NCBI GenBank assembly: GCA_002385805.1
Contig: DGEF01000102.1
Span: forward strand, 1-6,604
Direction of reading: 5' to 3'
DNA: 6,604 nt
Source of the DNA: Peptococcaceae bacterium UBA3933
GTDB taxonomy: Bacteria; Bacillota; Peptococcia; Peptococcales; BICA1-8
Shown here: piece by piece, positions 1-6,396 of the stretch
Numbering within the stretch: position 1 is the first letter of the stretch
How the letters are laid out: each line of letters starts with the position of its first letter
Position numbers and translations under genes: made by a program
The notes under the pieces: model-generated
The model's database searches: none
Told to the model about the DNA's origin: nothing
Seen by the model: the letters and a program-made list of their open reading frames with translations, nothing else

Positions 1-51
1 ACATGGGATTATCAGCTGGTTGAGAAAATAAAGTCAGAAACAATGGTATAG
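1..51 (+). CDS. Possible C-terminal tail of an upstream gene (partial)
   Basis: Frame 1 is open from the first base and ends at a TAG at 49-51, encoding TWDYQLVEKIKSETMV. The other two + frames stop within the first 31 bases. The mix of charged and hydrophobic residues looks like an ordinary helical C-terminus, but 16 residues are too few to identify a family. If real, this gene would lie 54 bases upstream of the fumarase alpha gene on the same strand and could share its transcript. No terminator hairpin is visible between 52 and 105. The call rests only on the open frame and could be chance. Confidence 0.4.
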   Translation, partial: TWDYQLVEKIKSETMV

Positions 52-105
52 AGAAGCCGCCTGGAAACATACTAACTTTAAGTTAATTAGGAGGGTGACA
101 AGGAA

Positions 106-951
106 ATGAAAGAAATATCTACAGAAAAAATTATTGAAACAGTAAAAAATCTTTGTATAGAGGCCGCCTGTAACCTGCCCCAGGATGTAGAGGAATTAAT
201 TAAAAAACACCAGGCCTCTGAAGAATCGGAATTCGGTAAGTACATTTTCGAGCAGATGATTGAAAATATAGAGTATGCCCGTAAAGAAAACCAGGCTATG
301 TGTCAGGATACCGGAGTGGCAGTGGTCTATTTAGAAGTAGGTCAAGACGTGCACATTGTAGGGGGCAGCTTAGTTGATGCCGTTAATGAAGGTGTACGTC
401 AAGGTTACACGGAAGGGTATTTACGTAAATCCGTGGTGGATGACCCGGTCTTTGATCGCAAAAACACTGGGGACAATACTCCGGCTGTCATCCATACAGA
501 AATAGTACCCGGTGACCAATTGAAGATCACCGTTGTTCCGAAAGGGGCCGGCAGTGAAAACATGGGTGCTTTAAAAATGCTTAAACCGGCAGAAGGTTTA
601 GCCGGTGTTAAAGAATTTATCATTAAAACCGTAACGGAGGCAGGAGGAAACCCCTGTCCACCAATTATTGTAGGAGTAGGCATTGGAGGTACTATGGAAA
701 AAGCCACCATGCTGGCGAAAAAAGCGTTAACCCGCAAAGCCGGCGAGCACCATCCGGATCCTAGGTATAAAGAATTAGAAGCTGAACTTTTAAAAGAAAT
801 CAACCGTTTAAGTATTGGACCTCAGGGACTGGGAGGCAGAGTAACAGCTTTAGCGGTTCATATAGAAACATATCCTACTCATATCGCTACTTTGCCTGTT
901 GCCGTTAACTTAAACTGTCACGCAGCCCGACATCAGGAAGCAATTCTCTAG
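106..951 (+). CDS. fumA: Fumarate hydratase (class I, iron-sulfur), alpha subunit
   Basis: This is the N-terminal-domain subunit of a two-subunit class I fumarase, which reversibly hydrates fumarate to L-malate in the cytoplasm using an oxygen-sensitive [4Fe-4S] cluster. The 281 residues match the usual family length of about 280. The three cluster-cysteine contexts are visible: QAMCQDTG (Cys66), GGNPCPP (Cys184) and NLNCHAARH (Cys271). The active-site stretch KGAGSEN is at 146-152 and the glycine-rich VGVGIGG at 189-195. An AGGAGGGTG ribosome binding site at 89-97 sits 8 bases before the ATG and fixes the start. The beta subunit follows after 16 bases, so the two are surely co-transcribed. 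The related tartrate dehydratase TtdA has the same architecture. Fumarase is preferred because a malic enzyme lies next door and no tartrate genes are seen, but sequence alone does not exclude the alternative. Confidence 0.95.
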   Translation: MKEISTEKIIETVKNLCIEAACNLPQDVEELIKKHQASEESEFGKYIFEQMIENIEYARKENQAMCQDTGVAVVYLEVGQDVHIVGGSLVDAVNEGVRQGYTEGYLRKSVVDDPVFDRKNTGDNTPAVIHTEIVPGDQLKITVVPKGAGSENMGALKMLKPAEGLAGVKEFIIKTVTEAGGNPCPPIIVGVGIGGTMEKATMLAKKALTRKAGEHHPDPRYKELEAELLKEINRLSIGPQGLGGRVTALAVHIETYPTHIATLPVAVNLNCHAARHQEAIL

Positions 952-952
952 A

Positions 953-957
953 AAGGA
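953..957 (+). promoter_or_regulatory. Ribosome binding site that decides the start of the fumarase beta gene
   Basis: AAGGA at 953-957 lies 10 bases before the ATG at 968, a normal distance. It lies almost directly against the in-frame GTG at 959, which is too close for initiation. This favours the ATG at 968 over the GTG, which would give a product three residues longer. Confidence 0.6.
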
Positions 958-967
958 TGTGAAGGTA

Positions 968-1525
968 ATGGCAAATGTAAAAAAAATAACCACACCTTTG
1001 TCTGATGCTGACATCAAAAATTTACGTGCAGGTGACCGGGTTAGTATCAGCGGTGTTATTTATACCGGCCGGGATGCAGCTCATAAAAATTTGGTTAATG
1101 CGGTAAAAGCCGGGGAACCTTTACCGGTGGATTTTAAGGATCAGATAATTTTCTATGTAGGACCTACTCCAGCAAAACCGGGTAAACCCATCGGTTCCTG
1201 TGGACCTACAACCAGTGGGCGAATGGATTCTTATGCCCCCGTTTTACTGGAGTTAGGGTTAAAAGGAATGATTGGAAAGGGACCGCGAAGTAAGGAAGTT
1301 ATTGAAGCCATGCGCAAACATGGTGCTGTCTACTTTGCGGCAATTGGGGGAGCAGGAGCGGTCATTGCCAGGTCAGTGAAAAAATCAGAGATAGTAGCTT
1401 ATCCGGAATTAGGGCCGGAGGCCGTTTACCGTTTAGAAGTTGAAGATTTCCCCTGTATTGTGGCTATTGATGCCGAAGGCAACAATCTTTACGAAACAGG
1501 TGTGGAAAAATATCGTATATCTTAG
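968..1525 (+). CDS. fumB: Fumarate hydratase (class I, iron-sulfur), beta subunit
   Basis: This is the C-terminal-domain subunit of the split class I fumarase and completes the active site formed with the alpha subunit. With the ATG at 968 it has 185 residues, the usual size for the stand-alone beta subunit. Family hallmarks are GDRVSISGVIYTGRDAAHK (22-40), whose Arg and His belong to the substrate-binding region, and the signature GSCGPTTSGRMDSY (76-89), whose Thr/Ser-rich loop carries catalytic residues in characterised class I fumarases. A glycine-rich segment, AAIGGAGAV, is at 124-132. The frame is open three codons further upstream to a GTG at 959, but the ribosome binding site argues for the ATG. 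The symbol follows the alpha/beta naming of the split enzyme and does not mean the E. coli FumB isozyme. A TtdB-type tartrate dehydratase is the only serious alternative. Confidence 0.95.
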   Translation: MANVKKITTPLSDADIKNLRAGDRVSISGVIYTGRDAAHKNLVNAVKAGEPLPVDFKDQIIFYVGPTPAKPGKPIGSCGPTTSGRMDSYAPVLLELGLKGMIGKGPRSKEVIEAMRKHGAVYFAAIGGAGAVIARSVKKSEIVAYPELGPEAVYRLEVEDFPCIVAIDAEGNNLYETGVEKYRIS

Positions 1526-1537
1526 CAAATATTTTAG

Positions 1538-1543
1538 TATAAT
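1538..1543 (+). promoter_or_regulatory. Possible -10 element (TATAAT) before the malic enzyme gene
   Basis: A perfect TATAAT lies in the 62-base gap between the fumarase beta stop and the malic enzyme start, 44 bases before the ATG. The stretch 16-18 bases upstream, which falls in the last codons of the beta gene, does not resemble TTGACA, and no TG extension is present. It may be a weak internal promoter allowing separate expression of the malic enzyme, or a chance match in AT-rich DNA. No terminator is seen in this gap, so read-through from the fumarase genes is expected. Confidence 0.3.
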
Positions 1544-1587
1544 GTATTTAATGGATATCTTATGTTTAATTAAAGGAGGGTACATAA

Positions 1588-2817
1588 ATGAATGTTAGAG
1601 AAGAAGCTTTGAAATTGCATTTCGAAAATAAAGGAAAATTAGAAGTAGTAAGTAAGGTCAAAGTAAATACTGCCCAGGACTTATCCCTGGCATATACACC
1701 GGGTGTTGCTGAACCCTGTAAAGAAATCCATCAAGATGTAAATAAGGTTTACGATTATACATCCAAAGGGAATATGGTAGCAGTTGTAACTGACGGTACC
1801 GCCGTACTGGGTTTAGGTGATATAGGCCCTGAGGCCGGTATGCCCGTAATGGAAGGTAAAGCCGTATTATTTAAAGTCTTTGCCGGGGTAGATGCTTTTC
1901 CCATTTGTTTAGCCACTAAAGATGTAGATAAAATTGTGGAAACGGTAAAAATGCTGGAACCTACTTTCGGCGGAGTAAACTTAGAAGATATTGCCGCTCC
2001 CAGGTGTTTTGAAATCGAAGAAAGATTAAAGAAAGAAACAAAGATCCCTATTTTTCATGATGACCAACACGGTACTGCTGTAGTTACATTGGCCGCTTTA
2101 CTAAATTCCTTGAAAATTGTCAATAAAAAATTAGAAGATATTAAAGTAGTGATTAACGGCGCAGGTGCTGCAGCTATCGCTATAGTTAAGTTATTAATTA
2201 ATACAGGTGTAAAAAATACTATTCTTTGTGACCGCAGGGGAATAATTTACGAGGGCAGAACTGAAGGCATGAACAGCGCAAAAGAGGAAATTGCCAAAAT
2301 TACTAATCCGGAAAAATTACAGGGAACATTAGCCGATGCTCTGAAGGGTGCCGATGTATTTATCGGTGTTTCCGGACCCGGTGTTGTAACTAAGGAAATG
2401 GTGGCCAGCATGAACACCGATCCGATTGTGATGGCCATGGCTAACCCTGTTCCTGAAATAATGCCTGACGAAGCCCGGGCAGGGGGAGCAAAAGTTATTT
2501 GTACCGGTAGATCCGATTTCCCCAATCAGGTAAATAATGTTTTAGCATTTCCGGGGATTTTTAGAGGTGCTTTAGACGCAAGGGCTACTGATATTAATGA
2601 AGAAATGAAAATTGCCGCCGCCTATGCCATTGCGGATTTAGTGGGAGATAAGCTTTCTCCTGATTATGTAATTCCTACCGCTTTAGATGAGAGAGTTGCT
2701 CCCAATGTAGCGGCTAAAGTAGCCGAAGCTGCAGTAAAAAGCGGTGTGGCTCAAAAACAAGTTACTCCGGAAGAAGTTGCCGAAAACACCCGGAAACTGA
2801 TGCTGTTAGGAAAATAG
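1588..2817 (+). CDS. Malic enzyme (oxaloacetate-decarboxylating malate dehydrogenase), short bacterial type
   Basis: This enzyme catalyses oxidative decarboxylation of L-malate to pyruvate and CO2 with reduction of NAD(P)+ in the cytoplasm, using a divalent metal. At 409 residues it belongs to the compact bacterial class (like B. subtilis YtsJ), lacking the phosphotransacetylase-like C-terminus of E. coli MaeB. Visible motifs are LAYTPGVAEPC with the catalytic Tyr36, GDIGPEAGMPVMEGKAVLFK (77-96) with the catalytic Lys91, metal ligands in NLEDI (Glu133/Asp134) and FHDDQHGTA (Asp158/Asp159), the dinucleotide-binding VINGAGAAAIA (188-198) with a following acidic residue in LCDRRG (Asp215), and GRSDFPNQVNNVL (307-319). 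NAD+ versus NADP+ use cannot be settled by eye. AAAGGAGGG at 1572-1580 lies 7 bases before the ATG. Its place behind the fumarase genes suggests a fumarate-malate-pyruvate route. The direction in the cell (pyruvate formation or anaplerotic carboxylation) is inference only. Confidence 0.96.
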   Translation: MNVREEALKLHFENKGKLEVVSKVKVNTAQDLSLAYTPGVAEPCKEIHQDVNKVYDYTSKGNMVAVVTDGTAVLGLGDIGPEAGMPVMEGKAVLFKVFAGVDAFPICLATKDVDKIVETVKMLEPTFGGVNLEDIAAPRCFEIEERLKKETKIPIFHDDQHGTAVVTLAALLNSLKIVNKKLEDIKVVINGAGAAAIAIVKLLINTGVKNTILCDRRGIIYEGRTEGMNSAKEEIAKITNPEKLQGTLADALKGADVFIGVSGPGVVTKEMVASMNTDPIVMAMANPVPEIMPDEARAGGAKVICTGRSDFPNQVNNVLAFPGIFRGALDARATDINEEMKIAAAYAIADLVGDKLSPDYVIPTALDERVAPNVAAKVAEAAVKSGVAQKQVTPEEVAENTRKLMLLGK

Positions 2818-2828
2818 TCATTATAGAC

Positions 2829-2857
2829 AAAAAAACCGGCTTTGTGCTGGTTTTTTT
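2829..2857 (+). terminator. Intrinsic terminator after the malic enzyme gene
   Basis: Seven A residues and CCGGC (2829-2840) pair with GCTGG and seven T residues (2846-2857) around a 5-base loop, TTTGT, with one G-T pair in the stem. The T-tract begins at 2851. It starts 11 bases after the malic enzyme stop codon and separates the metabolic genes from the flagellar operon. The A-tract on the other arm means it could also work on the - strand. Confidence 0.9.
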
Positions 2858-2871
2858 GTTTTATAGACAGC

Positions 2872-2898
2872 TAAATTTCCCCCTATTTTTACCGATAT
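2872..2898 (+). promoter_or_regulatory. Sigma-D (sigma-28) flagellar promoter for the flaG operon
   Basis: TAAA at 2872-2875, a 15-base spacer and ACCGATAT at 2891-2898 match the Bacillus sigma-D consensus (TAAA, N15, GCCGATAT) at every position except the first base of the -10 element. It follows the malic enzyme terminator and lies 35 bases before the flaG start codon, so transcription should begin near 2904-2906. Sigma-D drives late flagellar genes, which agrees with the cap and chaperone genes behind it. The site is read by eye, but a match this complete in exactly the expected place is convincing. Confidence 0.88.
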
Positions 2899-2908
2899 TA
2901 AAAATAAA

Positions 2909-2920
2909 TAGATTAATCTA
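2909..2920. repeat. Perfect 12-base palindrome in the flaG leader
   Basis: TAGATTAATCTA is its own reverse complement over all 12 bases. It lies a few bases downstream of the predicted sigma-D start point and ends one base before the GGAGG ribosome binding site (2922-2926). The position would suit an operator or a translation-affecting protein site. It could equally be chance in AT-rich DNA. No regulator is known to me for this exact sequence. Confidence 0.45.
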
Positions 2921-2933
2921 CGGAGGTTAGAGT

Positions 2934-3305
2934 ATGCGAATCGAAGGAATGAATTCTTTAACCAAAATAGATAACATTAAAAGTGTAAATCGTAGCTTAC
3001 CTAGGGAGGAAAGCATTGGTAAAGAATATGTATCAGTAGATAAATATTCTGCAGAATGTAATTCAGAAACCAAAAGGTATACTGAAAAAGAGTTAATTGA
3101 GGCCATCGAAGCAGCTAATGATAAAATTGAAATTTACAATACCCGCTTGGAATTTTCCATCCATGAAAAAACTAAGGAAATCATGGTGAAAATCATCAAC
3201 AGCACAAATGATGAGGTAATTAAAGAAATCCCTCCTGAAAAAATCTTGGATATAATCGCCGGATTAATGGAATTAGCGGGAATCATTGTTAATGAACGGG
3301 TATAA
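2934..3305 (+). CDS. flaG: FlaG family flagellar protein
   Basis: This small flagellar protein has a FlaG domain filling its C-terminal half. The recognisable core is LEFSIHEKTKEIMVKI (72-87), then NDEVIKEIPPEKILDI (92-107), ending in a hydrophobic stretch and IVNERV. The first 50 residues are polar and low in conserved features, as is typical of the family. FlaG proteins are linked to filament length or assembly in several bacteria, and their exact role is not settled. GGAGG at 2922-2926 lies 7 bases before the ATG. It is the first gene after the sigma-D promoter and is followed 15 bases later by fliD, the standard flaG-fliD pairing in Firmicutes. The length of 123 residues is normal. Confidence 0.92.
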   Translation: MRIEGMNSLTKIDNIKSVNRSLPREESIGKEYVSVDKYSAECNSETKRYTEKELIEAIEAANDKIEIYNTRLEFSIHEKTKEIMVKIINSTNDEVIKEIPPEKILDIIAGLMELAGIIVNERV

Positions 3306-3320
3306 AGGGGGAAATGGTAA

Positions 3321-5039
3321 ATGGTTATGCGTATAGGTGGCTTAGCCACCGGTATGGAAATTGATTCAATTGTAAAAGAATTAATGAGAGCAGAAAGAGT
3401 CAAAGTTGATAAGCTGGAGCAACAAAAGCAGCTTATTGAGTGGAAACAGGAGATATATAATGAAATAAGCAGAGAACTGGCCAATTTTATTTTAAATACC
3501 AAAAAAGAATTAGGTTTAACCCGTACCAGTTCTACCGGACTTCTTTTGAATAACTCTGTCAGCAGTTTAGATTGGGTGAAAAGAGCCACTTTATCCAACA
3601 GTGAGCTGGCTAATGTAACGGTCCGGGCTGATGCGGTGGAAGGTACATATAAGGTAAAAGTTCACCGGCTGGCCGAAAACTGGTCGGCTGCAAGTAGTGG
3701 ACCAATATCTATTAATAATGAAGGAGAAATCAATACATCTAACTTAGCTGCTCAATTTGGCATAGCAGAGGATGAGGTTATCCAATTTACTATTAAGACC
3801 AATAAAAACCCGGAAGGTTTTACAATTAATGAAGAAGGTATAAATGCAAAGTTTTTATCAATCCATGATATTGTGAAACAAATAAACGATGCTGATATTG
3901 GAGTTAAAGCTGTTTATGATTACGCTACAGACCGTTTCTTTTTACAAACGGAGCAGACAGGCTCAGACAATACAATTGAAATTATCGATAATAATGAAAT
4001 AACTAGAGAAGGGGAAAGTGATCCTGTCAATTTTATTTCTTTGTTAAAACTGCAGTATATTGGAGAAAACGGTGAAACTAAGTCTGTTGAATCCGGTAAG
4101 GAATATAAAGGCAAAGATGCCCTAATAGATTTTGGAGCCGCCCAGGGTATTGTCCAAAGTTCCAATCAATTTACCATCAACGGGATTAATTTCGACTTAA
4201 AAAATACCGGTGAATTTACCGTTAATGTAGCTACGGATATTGACGGTGTATATGAAAAGATCAGCAATTTTGTGGAAAAGTATAATGAATTGATAAACAA
4301 ACTGGCGGAAAAACTGGAGGAAAAAAGATACAGAGATTATGCCCCTTTGACTAAAGAGCAAAAAGAAGAAATGTCGGAAGAGGAAATAAAGCTTTGGGAA
4401 GAGAAAGCAAAAAGCGGCTTGATCAAAAATGACGGAATTTTAGACAATCTAATTTATTCTTTGCGCACCGGGTTATTTGCTCAAGTGGAAGGTGTTAACG
4501 GTATTTATAACCACTTAACCCAAATAGGGATTACTACGGAAAGTTATTTTAGCTCTAAAAGGGGTCAACTGGTTATTGATGAAACCAAGTTAAAAACAGC
4601 CATTCAGAATGATGTAGACAGTGTTTTAGAATTATTATTTAAAGAGCCTGACCCTGAATTAAAACATAAATCTGAAAGTAAAATGACTGCTGCGGAAATA
4701 CAGGCGAAAAGAAGTCAAAGCGGCCTAATATCCCGTTTGTATGATAATCTGGTTGTGGGGATAAAGGGTATAGTCAACAAAGCAGGCCCCGGGGAAAATG
4801 CTGCTCTTTATCGAAATGTAAACAGCAGTATTATGATAGATTTTATTGCTGACTACAGTGGGATAAGCATGCTGGATAAGGACGCCGATGACCTGAATAA
4901 AAGAATCGTTACCCTTAACAGTTACTTAGTTCGGGTTGAAAACCGCTACTGGCAACAGTTTACCCAACTGGAAAAAGCCATCAATAGAATGAACCAGCAG
5001 AGTATGTGGTTAATGCAACAATTTGGGGGAGGGTATTAA
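3321..5039 (+). CDS. fliD: Flagellar hook-associated protein 2 (filament cap, FliD)
   Basis: FliD forms the cap at the distal tip of the filament and guides folding and insertion of exported flagellin. The FliD N-terminal domain spans roughly residues 4-105, starting with IGGLATGMEIDSIVKELM and followed by a helical stretch with KLEQQKQLIEWKQEIYNEI. The C-terminal domain runs from about 265 to the end. It includes the Firmicutes-typical block YRDYAPLTKEQKEEM (337-351) with WEEKAKSGLI (359-368), and a coiled-coil end finishing with NRMNQQSMWLMQQFGGGY. The variable region exposed outside the cap ring is about residues 110-260. As usual for a protein secreted by the flagellar export apparatus, no cleavable signal peptide is seen. 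AAAGGGGG at 3304-3311 precedes the ATG by 9 bases. A second in-frame ATG at 3327 would shorten it by two residues. At 572 residues it is intact and of ordinary length. Confidence 0.97.
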   Translation: MVMRIGGLATGMEIDSIVKELMRAERVKVDKLEQQKQLIEWKQEIYNEISRELANFILNTKKELGLTRTSSTGLLLNNSVSSLDWVKRATLSNSELANVTVRADAVEGTYKVKVHRLAENWSAASSGPISINNEGEINTSNLAAQFGIAEDEVIQFTIKTNKNPEGFTINEEGINAKFLSIHDIVKQINDADIGVKAVYDYATDRFFLQTEQTGSDNTIEIIDNNEITREGESDPVNFISLLKLQYIGENGETKSVESGKEYKGKDALIDFGAAQGIVQSSNQFTINGINFDLKNTGEFTVNVATDIDGVYEKISNFVEKYNELINKLAEKLEEKRYRDYAPLTKEQKEEMSEEEIKLWEEKAKSGLIKNDGILDNLIYSLRTGLFAQVEGVNGIYNHLTQIGITTESYFSSKRGQLVIDETKLKTAIQNDVDSVLELLFKEPDPELKHKSESKMTAAEIQAKRSQSGLISRLYDNLVVGIKGIVNKAGPGENAALYRNVNSSIMIDFIADYSGISMLDKDADDLNKRIVTLNSYLVRVENRYWQQFTQLEKAINRMNQQSMWLMQQFGGGY

Positions 5040-5057
5040 CCAGAGAGGTGTCGGTAA

Positions 5058-5450
5058 ATGGATATTCAACAATTGAAATTGGAAAAGTTAAATTTTCTTT
5101 CGGATCTTTTCGACTTGACTGTTAAACAGCGGGATGCTTTAAAAGATAATGATTTGGACAGGTTGGACAATTTAATTGACGCCAAAGAAAAACTGATGGA
5201 AAAAATAGATAAAATTGATTTAGTCCTTAAAGAATCCGGGGATGATAATAGGGAAGAAAATGCTGAAGATGAAAAAATTCAAGTAACCTTAAAAAATATC
5301 ATGGAAATTGATCGGGAAAATCAAAGTTTAGCCCAGCAACTTTTCGTTACTTTTCAAAAGAAAATCGGTCAAACGAATAATGCCAGGAAATTTAATAAAG
5401 CTTATCAGTCCAATTTCCCTGATGCTATGTTGATTAATAAAGTAAGATAA
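5058..5450 (+). CDS. Small helical flagellar protein, FliT/FlgN-like chaperone candidate
   Basis: This 130-residue, charged, almost wholly helical protein lies between fliD and fliS. Residues 6-60 read as a long amphipathic helix pair with the pattern seen in FliT/FlgN chaperones (QRDALKDNDLDRLDNLIDAKEKLMEKID). An acidic low-complexity linker follows at 60-73 (ESGDDNREENAEDE), then a second helix at about 74-110. The end, ARKFNKAYQSNFPDAMLINKVR, resembles the tail of FlgN-type proteins, which is often K/R-x-Y followed by a short hydrophobic-Asp/Asn-Lys end. FliT binds FliD and FlgN binds the hook-filament junction proteins in enteric bacteria, so a place directly after fliD fits a FliD chaperone. 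That function is inferred from position and shape and not from a decisive motif. GAGAGGTG at 5043-5050 lies 7 bases before the ATG. Confidence 0.75.
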   Translation: MDIQQLKLEKLNFLSDLFDLTVKQRDALKDNDLDRLDNLIDAKEKLMEKIDKIDLVLKESGDDNREENAEDEKIQVTLKNIMEIDRENQSLAQQLFVTFQKKIGQTNNARKFNKAYQSNFPDAMLINKVR

Positions 5451-5460
5451 TATGAACTTA

Positions 5461-5466
5461 AGGGAG
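5461..5466 (+). promoter_or_regulatory. Ribosome binding site that points to a TTG start for fliS
   Basis: AGGGAG at 5461-5466 lies 8 bases before an in-frame TTG at 5475. It overlaps the in-frame GTG at 5466, which therefore cannot be the start served by this site. The TTG start also gives the N-terminus MALAQNPYARYKE, typical of FliS proteins. Confidence 0.7.
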
Positions 5467-5474
5467 TGATTAGT

Positions 5475-5861
5475 TTGGCTTTAGCCCAAAATCCTTATGC
5501 ACGGTACAAAGAACAGGCAATTAGCACTGCCACTCCGGAGAAACTTATAATCATGCTATTTGACGGTGCGATTAAATTTTCCGGGCAAGCCCGCAAGGCC
5601 ATTGAAGAAAAAGATATCCCCAAGGCTAATGAGTTTTTAATTAGGTGTCAAGACATTGTCAGTGAACTGATGAACTCCTTAAATATGGATTTTGAAATTT
5701 CCCGGCAGATCTATTCAATCTATGAGTATATTAACTATAACTTTTTACAGGCAAATATTCATAAAGATGTCAAATATTTGGATGAAGCAGATCATTACCT
5801 GAAGGAAATGCGTGCTACTTGGATAGAGGCGGCGAAATTAGCTAAAAACCCCAAGGCCTAA
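5475..5861 (+). CDS. fliS: Flagellin-specific export chaperone FliS
   Basis: FliS binds the C-terminal part of flagellin in the cytoplasm, prevents premature polymerisation and delivers it to the flagellar export gate. The family signature is plain: NPYARYKEQAISTATPEKL (6-24), then IIMLFDGAIKF (25-35), and the distal helices with LMNSLNMDFE (65-74), IYEYINYNFLQANI (82-95) and LKEMRATWIEA (109-119). With the TTG at 5475 the product is 128 residues, a normal length. A GTG at 5466 would add three residues but overlaps the ribosome binding site. It lies 24 bases after one FliT/FlgN-like gene and 21 bases before another. The flagellin it serves is not in this window. Confidence 0.96.
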   Translation: MALAQNPYARYKEQAISTATPEKLIIMLFDGAIKFSGQARKAIEEKDIPKANEFLIRCQDIVSELMNSLNMDFEISRQIYSIYEYINYNFLQANIHKDVKYLDEADHYLKEMRATWIEAAKLAKNPKA

Positions 5862-5882
5862 ATTATAGGGAAGTGATAAAGG

Positions 5883-6335
5883 GTGAAAGCCGGCAATTTG
5901 CTTAACTTTATTCTGCGCTCCATGGCTTTAGGCTACCAAAAACAGCTGGATAAGTATATGGATATGTATCTTCTGGCCCAAAAACAAAGGGAAAGCATTG
6001 AAAATGACCGGTGGCTGGAATTAGAAGAAATTATTGAAAAACGATATTTTCTACTTACCCAATTGGAAAAACTAAATAAAAGCATGAAGCCTTTGCAGGA
6101 GGATATTGTCAAAACTTTGAATCTAGAGAAGTTTTCCAGCAAGGCCATTTTAGAGGCGGTTCCCTCCAAAACCTCTCAACAATTGGCAGACACAGTAGCT
6201 AAAATAGGTGATGTTTTATATAAAATTAAGGTTATAGATAACATTAACGAAAAGTTACTTCAGGAGAAAATTTCCCGCTTACGCGTAAAAACTGACCTAG
6301 ACAAGAAAATGGGAAAAGGGAAAAAATATTCCTAA
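5883..6335 (+). CDS. Helical flagellar operon protein, second FliT/FlgN-like chaperone candidate
   Basis: This last gene of the operon encodes 150 residues that are almost all helical. Residues 15-70 form a probable antiparallel coiled coil (QKQLDKYMDMYLLAQKQRE, then WLELEEIIEKRYFLLTQLEKL), the arrangement seen in FliT/FlgN-type chaperones. A linker around VPSKTS (93-98) leads to a second helix of about 100-140, and the tail is strongly basic (KKMGKGKKYS). No catalytic or metal-binding motif and no membrane segment are visible. The start is a GTG, supported by AGGGAAGTGA at 5867-5876, 6 bases upstream. The next in-frame ATG, at residue 14, would lose that site. Position after fliS suggests an export-chaperone or late flagellar role, but I do not recognise a firm family. 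It shares shape but no obvious sequence with the helical protein at 5058-5450. Confidence 0.7.
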   Translation: MKAGNLLNFILRSMALGYQKQLDKYMDMYLLAQKQRESIENDRWLELEEIIEKRYFLLTQLEKLNKSMKPLQEDIVKTLNLEKFSSKAILEAVPSKTSQQLADTVAKIGDVLYKIKVIDNINEKLLQEKISRLRVKTDLDKKMGKGKKYS

Positions 6336-6355
6336 TTTCGGCAAAATTATAGAAG

Positions 6356-6381
6356 CCGCTAACTTAGTTAGCGGTTTTTTT
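6356..6381 (+). terminator. Intrinsic terminator closing the flagellar operon
   Basis: CCGCTAAC (6356-6363) pairs perfectly with GTTAGCGG (6367-6374) around a 3-base loop, followed directly by seven T residues (6375-6381). It lies 20 bases after the stop codon of the last flagellar gene and marks the 3' end of the flaG-to-6335 transcript. Confidence 0.95.
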
Positions 6382-6396
6382 GTAGTCATTTTGATT

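Noticed and set aside
44..52. Extended -10-like sequence TGGTATAGA upstream of the fumarase genes
   Set aside because: The hexamer matches TATAAT at only four positions, and the nearest TTGAGA (20-25) is 21 bases away, too far for a normal spacer.
73..85. Dyad TAACTT-T-AAGTTA upstream of the fumarase alpha gene
   Set aside because: Six-base AT-rich arms around one base occur easily by chance, cannot form a stable hairpin as drawn, and match no operator I recognise.
405..803. A 132-codon open frame on the - strand inside the fumarase alpha gene
   Set aside because: It is antisense to a gene with clear cluster cysteines and full-length family match, and its own product shows no recognisable motif.
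3134..3598. A 154-codon open frame on the - strand across the flaG-fliD junction
   Set aside because: It lies antisense to two well-supported flagellar genes, has no family features and bridges their junction; it is a shadow frame.
5452..5469. Five-codon minigene (ATG AAC TTA AGG GAG TGA) overlapping the fliS ribosome binding site
   Set aside because: It has no good ribosome binding site of its own and no sign of attenuator structure; best seen as chance.
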